Positions 56,404 to 64,000 of a stretch of DNA of 64,000 nucleotides are shown piece after piece. Location of the stretch: NCBI RefSeq assembly GCF_003369925.1, contig NZ_LARY01000001.1, positions 124,001 to 188,000 on the forward strand, in the 5' to 3' direction. Under the pieces are notes generated by a model that was given only the letters and a program-made list of their open reading frames with translations, ran no database searches and had not been told where the DNA came from. The stretch's first letter is position 1. Each line of letters begins with the position of its first letter. Made by a program: the position numbers and the translations under genes. The stretch is from Listeria kieliensis (GTDB taxonomy: Bacteria; Bacillota; Bacilli; Lactobacillales; Listeriaceae).

Positions 56404-56479
56404 TTAGGTTTGGAATAGACCATTTTCGGAAACTGATTAGGAGTAGCAGAATTTTAGATAACGAGAAAGGACAGTTGAA

Positions 56480-58207
56480 ATGAAAACTAGAGGCAGTGAT
56501 GTATTAGTTAAGGTACTTGAAAATTGGAATGTGGATCATGTTTATGGGTTGCCAGGAGATTCGATTGATACGGTCGTTGAAGCTCTCCGGAAGGAAAAGG
56601 AAGCCATTGATTTTATCCATGTTCGGCATGAAGAAGTTGCGACACTTGCCGCTTCTGCTTATGCCAAATTGACAGGGAAAATCGGTGTGGCTCTTGCAAT
56701 TGGTGGTCCTGGAGCTATTCACTTATTAAATGGGATGTATGATGCCAAGATGGACCGTGTTCCGATGCTCGTTCTAGCGGGGCAAGTGGTGACGGATGTT
56801 GCCAATACGAAATTTTTCCAAGAAGTTGATTTGCCAACTTTATTTGAAGATGTTGCCGTATATAATAAATTGATTGAGTCAGCGGATAATATTGCGGAAG
56901 TAGTCGATCAAGCGATTGAAACGGCTTACCGAGAAAAAGGTGTCGCAGTACTTACGATTCCAAATGATATTTTGGCTAAACAAGTCAAAGCTAAAACGCT
57001 TGAAAAGCGTGAGTATCATCCGGTTCGCCCACAAATTGATGAAGCGAAAATCGAGCAGGCGAAAAAGCTGATTGGGCAGTCAAAAAAACCTGTGATTCTT
57101 GCAGGAGCAGGAACACTCGGTGCCAAGAAAGAACTAGAGCGCTTTTCAGAAGCGTATGATATTCCTGTGATTGTGACGCTGCGCGGAAGAGGCGTGATTT
57201 CTGATGAACATCCCAACTACTTAGGGAATATCGGGAAAATCGGCACAAAACCGGCTTATGAAGCGATGCAAGAAGCGGATTTATTACTAATGCTTGGAAA
57301 TGATTATCCTTATGTAGATTATTTACCGAAACATTCGATTTCATGTATTCAAGTAGATATTAATCCGAGCATCATGAGCAAGCGCTATCCAGCTACAGTT
57401 GAAATTGTAGGGGATATGAAAGAAGTGCTTGCGAAGTGGAATGAAGCAGGGGAAACGGTTTCTGAACGACCATTTTTAAAAGCGGTTCAACATAATATGG
57501 AAAACTGGAATAAGTGGATGGCGGAAGATGAAGCAAAAACGGGAGAACCACTTGCTCCAGAAGCAGTGATGGCGGAAATTCGCAAAATTGCTCAGCCAGA
57601 TACGATTTTTTCAATTGATGTTGGAACTTCAACGGTTTGGAGCACACGTTATTTACACCTAGGGCAACAAAATCAGTTTCTAACCTCCGCTTGGCTTGGT
57701 ACGATGGGCTGTGCATTGCCTGGGGCTATAGCAGCTAAACGCGCTTTTCCAGAACGTCAGACAATTGCGATCACTGGAGATGGTGGCTTTTCAATGGTGA
57801 TGCAAGATTTTGTTACAGCCGTGCATTACGAAATGCCAATGGTTGTTGTCTTGCTAAATAACCAGGAGCTTTCGTTTATTAAATATGAACAACAATCTGC
57901 TGGTGAATTAAATTATGCGATTGATTTGCCTAATATTGATTATGCTGCTTTTGCGAAAGCTTGTGGTGGCAAAGGTTATCACGTAGAAACACGTGCAGAA
58001 CTTGAAACAGCGCTTGTAACGGCTAAAGATGATCAAGTTCCTGTTTTGATTGATGTTCGTGTTGATCCAAATGCGGCTCCACTTCCTGGAAAAATTGTTT
58101 GGGATGAAGCGAAAGGTTATCTCGCTTTTGAAAGTGGCGAATTACTTGAAGAACATCATTTGGCTAAAATGCCACCACTAAAAACAATTTTACGTCGTTT
58201 TTTATAA
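56480..58207 (+). CDS. Pyruvate oxidase (thiamin diphosphate and FAD dependent), YdaP-like
   Basis: Thiamin diphosphate enzyme of 575 residues. Catalytic Glu in HVRHEEVATLAASAYAKLTG near residue 50, central FAD-type domain (about 190-330; KPVILAGAGTLG), and the thiamin site GDGGFSMVMQDFVTAV with NNQELSFIKYEQ near 435-475. This is the pyruvate oxidase group of Bacillus YdaP and Listeria lmo0722, giving acetyl phosphate or acetate, CO2 and hydrogen peroxide. GAAAGGA precedes the ATG. Which product it makes (Pox or PoxB type) cannot be told. Confidence 0.88.
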   Translation: MKTRGSDVLVKVLENWNVDHVYGLPGDSIDTVVEALRKEKEAIDFIHVRHEEVATLAASAYAKLTGKIGVALAIGGPGAIHLLNGMYDAKMDRVPMLVLAGQVVTDVANTKFFQEVDLPTLFEDVAVYNKLIESADNIAEVVDQAIETAYREKGVAVLTIPNDILAKQVKAKTLEKREYHPVRPQIDEAKIEQAKKLIGQSKKPVILAGAGTLGAKKELERFSEAYDIPVIVTLRGRGVISDEHPNYLGNIGKIGTKPAYEAMQEADLLLMLGNDYPYVDYLPKHSISCIQVDINPSIMSKRYPATVEIVGDMKEVLAKWNEAGETVSERPFLKAVQHNMENWNKWMAEDEAKTGEPLAPEAVMAEIRKIAQPDTIFSIDVGTSTVWSTRYLHLGQQNQFLTSAWLGTMGCALPGAIAAKRAFPERQTIAITGDGGFSMVMQDFVTAVHYEMPMVVVLLNNQELSFIKYEQQSAGELNYAIDLPNIDYAAFAKACGGKGYHVETRAELETALVTAKDDQVPVLIDVRVDPNAAPLPGKIVWDEAKGYLAFESGELLEEHHLAKMPPLKTILRRFL

Positions 58208-58219
58208 AATTTAGATGTT

Positions 58220-58257
58220 GCCCCTTAAGAAGAGATAGCTCTTCCTAAGGGGCTTTT
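58220..58257 (+). terminator. Terminator after the pyruvate oxidase gene
   Basis: GCCCCTTA-GAAGAG pairs with CTCTTC-TAAGGGGC around a four-base loop, then TTTT. Confidence 0.88.
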
Positions 58258-58311
58258 GCGCATTGTTTTAAAAATAAAAAAAATAGACTAGTATTTTTGT
58301 CAGAAATTTAA

Positions 58312-60746
<2,435 letters not shown>

Positions 60747-60749
60747 ATA

Positions 60750-60788
60750 AAAAACGCAATGAGTTAAAAAAGAACTCATTGCGTTTTT
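60750..60788. terminator. Bidirectional terminator
   Basis: AAAAACGCAATGAGTT (60750-60765) and AACTCATTGCGTTTTT (60773-60788) between converging GH63 and LysR genes. Confidence 0.9.
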
Positions 60789-61647
60789 ATGACTTATGCA
60801 GAAAATATAAAAATCGTTTAGAAGCGCTAGACAGAAAACCCTGCCTTTTGTGGATCGCAAATATTGTTCGTTCAAGCGGCAGCGGGTAAGTACAGATATT
60901 TGTGAGCGATCTTGCAACTGATTCAGGGACAATAGCGATGCCGAGATTTGCTTCAACAAGACCAAGAATGCTTGCAATCTCAAGGCCATCGATTGAAAAG
61001 TGAGGAATGAGATTATTTTGCTGTAGAAATTGGTCGATGATTTCTCGTGTTGGTGTCCCCTTGTTGAAATGAAAAAAAGTTTCGTTTATTAAATCAGACA
61101 GATTGAAAAATTTTTTTTGTGCAAGTGCATGTTTTTTTGAAAAAAGAACAATCATCTTTTCAGTTGCTACTGGAAAACTTGAGAAAACGGGATCTTGTGG
61201 TTTTGTTACCGCTAGCCCAATTTCTAGCTCGCCACTTTGAATCTTCTCTAATAACTCATTTGTACGTGATTCGTGAAAATGAAATCGATTTTTTGGATAT
61301 AGTTTTCGGAATGATTTTAAGAGTTGTGGAACAAAAGAAAATCCGAGTGTATGCGTAAATCCAAGTGTTATTAAGCCAGAATCAGGGTCAAGAAGTGTTT
61401 GGATTTCTTTTTTTGAACTTGCAAGAATTTCTGTGAGTTTTAAAGCATCTTGATAAAATTGTTTTCCAAACTGATTGAGCTGAATACCGCGCCCATCACG
61501 ATCAAAAAGCGGTAATCCCAATTCTTTTTCGAGATTTTGGATCGAGCGGCTAAGAGCAGATTGAGATAAAGCTAGCTTTTCAGCAGCAAGCGTCAAATGC
61601 TCGGTTTCAGCCGTGATAATAAAATAATGCAATTGATTAAAATCCAT
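60787..61647 (-). CDS. LysR family transcriptional regulator
   Basis: LysR-type regulator of 286 residues. HTH at 1-60: MDFNQLHYFIITAETEHLTL, LSQSALSRSIQNLEKELG. Effector domain from about 90 (ITLGFTHTLGFSFVPQLLKS). ATG 61647 follows AGGTGGTGA; the frame is open to 61686 without a site. Divergent from an EamA transporter gene across 120 bases, the classic LysR/exporter arrangement, so it probably controls that transporter. Confidence 0.88.
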   Translation of the reverse strand: MDFNQLHYFIITAETEHLTLAAEKLALSQSALSRSIQNLEKELGLPLFDRDGRGIQLNQFGKQFYQDALKLTEILASSKKEIQTLLDPDSGLITLGFTHTLGFSFVPQLLKSFRKLYPKNRFHFHESRTNELLEKIQSGELEIGLAVTKPQDPVFSSFPVATEKMIVLFSKKHALAQKKFFNLSDLINETFFHFNKGTPTREIIDQFLQQNNLIPHFSIDGLEIASILGLVEANLGIAIVPESVARSLTNICTYPLPLERTIFAIHKRQGFLSSASKRFLYFLHKS

Positions 61648-61767
61648 CTTTGGATCACCACCTATGTAAGAAATGCATAAATTCATTCTGATTAATGATT
61701 TGTTTGCAAGTTAAATTGAGTATACAATAAAAGAATAAGACTTTGAAATAAAGAGGCATCGAATTTT

Positions 61768-62739
61768 ATGAAAAAAGGTTACCTTTACATTATTTTAGCG
61801 ACTTTTTTGTTTAGCACAATGGAAATTGCCATCAAGCTTTCAGGCAGCACTTTTCATCCCATCGAACTCAACTTTCTGCGCTTTTTCATTGGCGGATTTA
61901 TTTTACTTCCGCTCGCAATCATTAGATGGCGCAAAGCAAAGCGGAAATTTGGCTGGCATGAACTGGGCTTTTTTGCACTGACAGGCTTTTTTTGCATCGT
62001 GATTAGCATGACATTTTTCCAACTGGCAATTGGCTATACGAAAGCTGCCACAGTGGCCATTTTATTCAGCTTAAACCCCGTTTTTGTATTGCTCTTTGCA
62101 GCCATTTTCTTAAAAGAAAAAATGACGAAACTTGTCGTACTTTCGCTTGCGATTAGCTTAGCGGGCATGCTGATTATCATTAATCCGTTTTCGCTCGCAG
62201 ATCCAATTGGCGTCACACTTTCGGTCCTTGCAGCCGTTTTCTTTGCCGTTTATAGCGTGATCAGCCGCTATGGGACGAAAAAATGGCGTTACGGCGGAAT
62301 TGAGACGACTTGTTTTTCCTTTCTAATTGGTGGAGCCGAACTTTTACTGCTTATGCTAATCAGTCACGTTACGCCTTTTGCCACGTTTCTTGCAAATCAT
62401 GGGCTCGCTCTTTTCAGTGAAATTCCGCTTTTTTCAGGCGTTTCGTTGCATAGTTTGCCGATGTTGCTTTATCTTGGGGTCGGCGTCACGGGGATCGGTT
62501 TTTCCTGCTATTTTCTTGCGATGGAAGAAACCAGTTTATCGCTCGCTTCACTCGTGTTTTTCATTAAACCCGCGCTCGCACCGATTCTTGCATTCCTCAT
62601 TTTGGGCGAAGCGATTCCGCTTGAAACCGCCATTGGTATTCTCGTGCTTTTGCTCGGCTCGCTCATCACCTTTATTTCCAACCGCGAAGTGCCAAAAATC
62701 ATTGCCGAAAAAGAAAAAAATCCACCTTACCGTTCTTGA
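61768..62739 (+). CDS. EamA/DMT family transporter
   Basis: Drug/metabolite transporter of 323 residues made of two EamA repeats, ten membrane segments (about 5-140 and 155-305). Sequences typical of the repeats: LNFLRFFIGGFILLPLA, TKAATVAILFSLNPVFVLLF, and LASLVFFIKPALAPILAFL. Divergent from the LysR gene. The last codons form part of a terminator stem (62729-62758). Substrate unknown; amino acid or metabolite export is usual. Confidence 0.87.
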   Translation: MKKGYLYIILATFLFSTMEIAIKLSGSTFHPIELNFLRFFIGGFILLPLAIIRWRKAKRKFGWHELGFFALTGFFCIVISMTFFQLAIGYTKAATVAILFSLNPVFVLLFAAIFLKEKMTKLVVLSLAISLAGMLIIINPFSLADPIGVTLSVLAAVFFAVYSVISRYGTKKWRYGGIETTCFSFLIGGAELLLLMLISHVTPFATFLANHGLALFSEIPLFSGVSLHSLPMLLYLGVGVTGIGFSCYFLAMEETSLSLASLVFFIKPALAPILAFLILGEAIPLETAIGILVLLLGSLITFISNREVPKIIAEKEKNPPYRS

Positions 62740-62759
62740 AAAAGAGCGGTTTTATTTTG
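62729..62759 (+). terminator. Terminator overlapping the EamA gene stop
   Basis: ACCGTTCTT (62729-62737) pairs with AAGAGCGGT (62742-62750), followed by TTTATTTT. The stem includes the final codons. Confidence 0.65.
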
Positions 62760-62778
62760 CAAGAAACAGGGGAAAAGA

Positions 62779-62825
62779 TTGTTAAGATTTTGTAAACCTT
62801 GTAGACTTTGTTCGTTTTTGTACAT
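62779..62825. promoter_or_regulatory. Five phased TTGT direct repeats upstream of the calcium ATPase gene
   Basis: TTGTTAAG, TTGTAAAC, TTGTAGAC, TTGTTCGT and TTGTACAT begin at 62779, 62790, 62799, 62808 and 62818, spaced 9-11 bases. They lie just before TATACT (62836-62841). Candidate binding array for a response regulator. Confidence 0.45.
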
Positions 62826-62883
62826 ATAGGTTTGCTATACTTTTGGTAAAGCAAAGTGAGTGGGGAAAGGAGCTGTTCAGTTT

Positions 62884-64000
62884 TTGGAATTTTATAAAGA
62901 AACGCCAGAAGCGGTTTTAAAGCAAGAAAATACAAGCGAAAAGGGGCTAACACGCGAAGAGGCTCGGAAGCGCCTTGAAAAATATGGTTATAACGAGTTA
63001 AAGCAAAATAAAACAATCCCTGTGTGGAAACTGTTCCTAGAAACGTTTAAAGATCCAATGGTAATCGTGCTCGTGATTGCGGCGCTCGTCCAGTTAGCGC
63101 TCGGTGAAGTCATTGAATCGATCATTATTTTTGTTGTTTTAATCGTGAATGCATTGATCAGTGTCATTCAAACGAAAAAAGCAGAAAGTTCCCTTGATGC
63201 CTTGCGAGAAATGTCGGCTCCAGAGGCAAAAGTCTTGCGTGATGAAAAAAAAGAAACCATCCATGCCCGCGATGTCGTGCCGGGAGATATTGTTTTACTT
63301 GATGCAGGCGATTATGTTCCAGCAGATGGACGCTTGCTTGAAAGTAGCTCGCTTAAAGTCGATGAAGGGATGCTGACCGGGGAATCCGAAACCGTTCAAA
63401 AAGCCATCGACCCAATCACAGAAGAAGTTGCCCTTGGCGACCGGATCAACATGGTGTTCAGCAGTTCGCTCGTGGCGTATGGGCGAGGCAGCTTTGTTGT
63501 CACCGCGACCGCCGAAAAATCCGAAATTGGAAAGATCGCCGGACTTCTCGAAACGGCGGAAGCGAAACAAACGCCACTCCAACAAAAACTTGAAAGCTTT
63601 AGCAAGAAACTCGGGATCGCGATTCTGGCACTTTGTATCCTCATCTTTGCCGTCGAAGCTGGGCGAATTTTCTTAGGAACGAGCACAGAAACAGACACGA
63701 CACAAGCAATTTTAAACGCCTTCATGTTCGCCGTTGCTGTCGCTGTAGCAGCAATCCCAGAAGCCTTATCGTCGATCGTCACCATTGTCCTATCTGTTGG
63801 AACCAACAAAATGGCAAGGCGCCACGCGATCATCCGTAAGCTCCCAGCCGTTGAAACGCTTGGTTCTACGAGTGTTATTTGTACCGATAAAACGGGAACG
63901 CTGACACAAAATAAAATGACCGTCGTTGATTACTACCTTCCAGACGGTGTAAAAAAGAATTTTCCAAATGAACCTGCTAGTTGGGAAGAATCAGAACGAC
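62884..64000 (+). CDS. Calcium-transporting P-type ATPase, LMCA1-like (3' end outside window)
   Basis: SERCA-type calcium pump; the first 372 residues are present. N-terminal cation ATPase segment LTREEARKRLEKYGYNELK, first membrane pair (about 50-95), actuator motif MLTGESE near 162, the calcium-site helix AVAVAVAAIPEALSSIVT near 295, and phosphorylation site CTDKTGTLTQNKMTVV (Asp335). It closely matches my memory of L. monocytogenes LMCA1 (lmo0841), a calcium exporter active at alkaline pH. TTG start behind AAAGGAG with a rather long gap. About 500 residues are missing beyond 64000. Confidence 0.92.
   Translation, partial: MEFYKETPEAVLKQENTSEKGLTREEARKRLEKYGYNELKQNKTIPVWKLFLETFKDPMVIVLVIAALVQLALGEVIESIIIFVVLIVNALISVIQTKKAESSLDALREMSAPEAKVLRDEKKETIHARDVVPGDIVLLDAGDYVPADGRLLESSSLKVDEGMLTGESETVQKAIDPITEEVALGDRINMVFSSSLVAYGRGSFVVTATAEKSEIGKIAGLLETAEAKQTPLQQKLESFSKKLGIAILALCILIFAVEAGRIFLGTSTETDTTQAILNAFMFAVAVAVAAIPEALSSIVTIVLSVGTNKMARRHAIIRKLPAVETLGSTSVICTDKTGTLTQNKMTVVDYYLPDGVKKNFPNEPASWEESER

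Overview
The window looks like a chromosomal segment of a Gram-positive, low-to-moderate GC bacterium of the family Listeriaceae, most likely a Listeria species. Reasons: strong AGGAGG-type ribosome binding sites, frequent TTG and GTG starts, Rho-independent terminators after most units, and a gene order recalled from Listeria monocytogenes (lmo0798-lmo0841 region): lysine permease, RelP-type alarmone synthetase, Na+/H+ antiporter, XRE-cupin regulator with potABCD, carbonic anhydrase, FabK-like reductase, NifJ, class III fructose bisphosphatase and LMCA1-type calcium ATPase. No rRNA, tRNA, CRISPR array, transposase or prophage gene was seen. Species cannot be fixed from the sequence alone.

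Layout. 1-2044: partial MFS efflux pump and an M20 amidohydrolase, minus strand. 2250-7615: alpha-xyloside unit, a ROK/XylR repressor divergent from a GPH symporter and a GH31 alpha-xylosidase, with a readable promoter, xyl-type operator and cre sites. 7715-8810: full-length Ada. 9071-14960: AT-rich accessory island with an unknown lipoprotein, an unknown membrane protein that probably starts at ATT, and a type VIIb secretion effector module (Lap1/DUF3130-like, Lap2/DUF3958-like, LXG toxin with a glycine-rich C-terminus, three tandem DUF443-like membrane proteins as probable immunity factors, DUF4176). No secretion machinery is encoded here. 15025-20888: TfoX C-domain protein, then a lactose/cellobiose-type PTS (IIB, IIA, IIC) with a GH1 enzyme and a PRD regulator. 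The GH1 enzyme has Gln where the acid/base Glu should be.

20890-22741: lysine permease behind an L-box lysine riboswitch with terminator. 22806-24990: an unexplained structured RNA, then a MutS2-like ATPase lacking the Smr domain. 24994-30830: DUF817 protein, YeiH-type exporter with its LysR regulator, RelP, NhaP antiporter. 30869-35362: XRE-cupin regulator and potABCD, with a cluster of dyads behind the promoter. 35367-45373: DUF1697, a WxL/LRR surface protein split by a T-tract frameshift, alpha-carbonic anhydrase, hydroxyacid dehydrogenase, alarmone-hydrolase-like HD protein, FabK-like reductase, stress proteins (PfpI, a 57-residue protein, SDR) and an esterase. 45395-58253: NifJ, a CtpE-like P-type ATPase, Fbp, PsiE, an ABC exporter and pyruvate oxidase. 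58312-64000: YgjK-like GH63 glucosidase behind a perfect palindrome, LysR/EamA pair, and a truncated LMCA1-type calcium ATPase.

The metabolic picture is of a plant-matter or soil saprotroph: several routes for plant glycosides, polyamine and lysine uptake, pyruvate handling through NifJ and pyruvate oxidase, gluconeogenesis through Fbp, and a contact-dependent antibacterial module in the accessory island.
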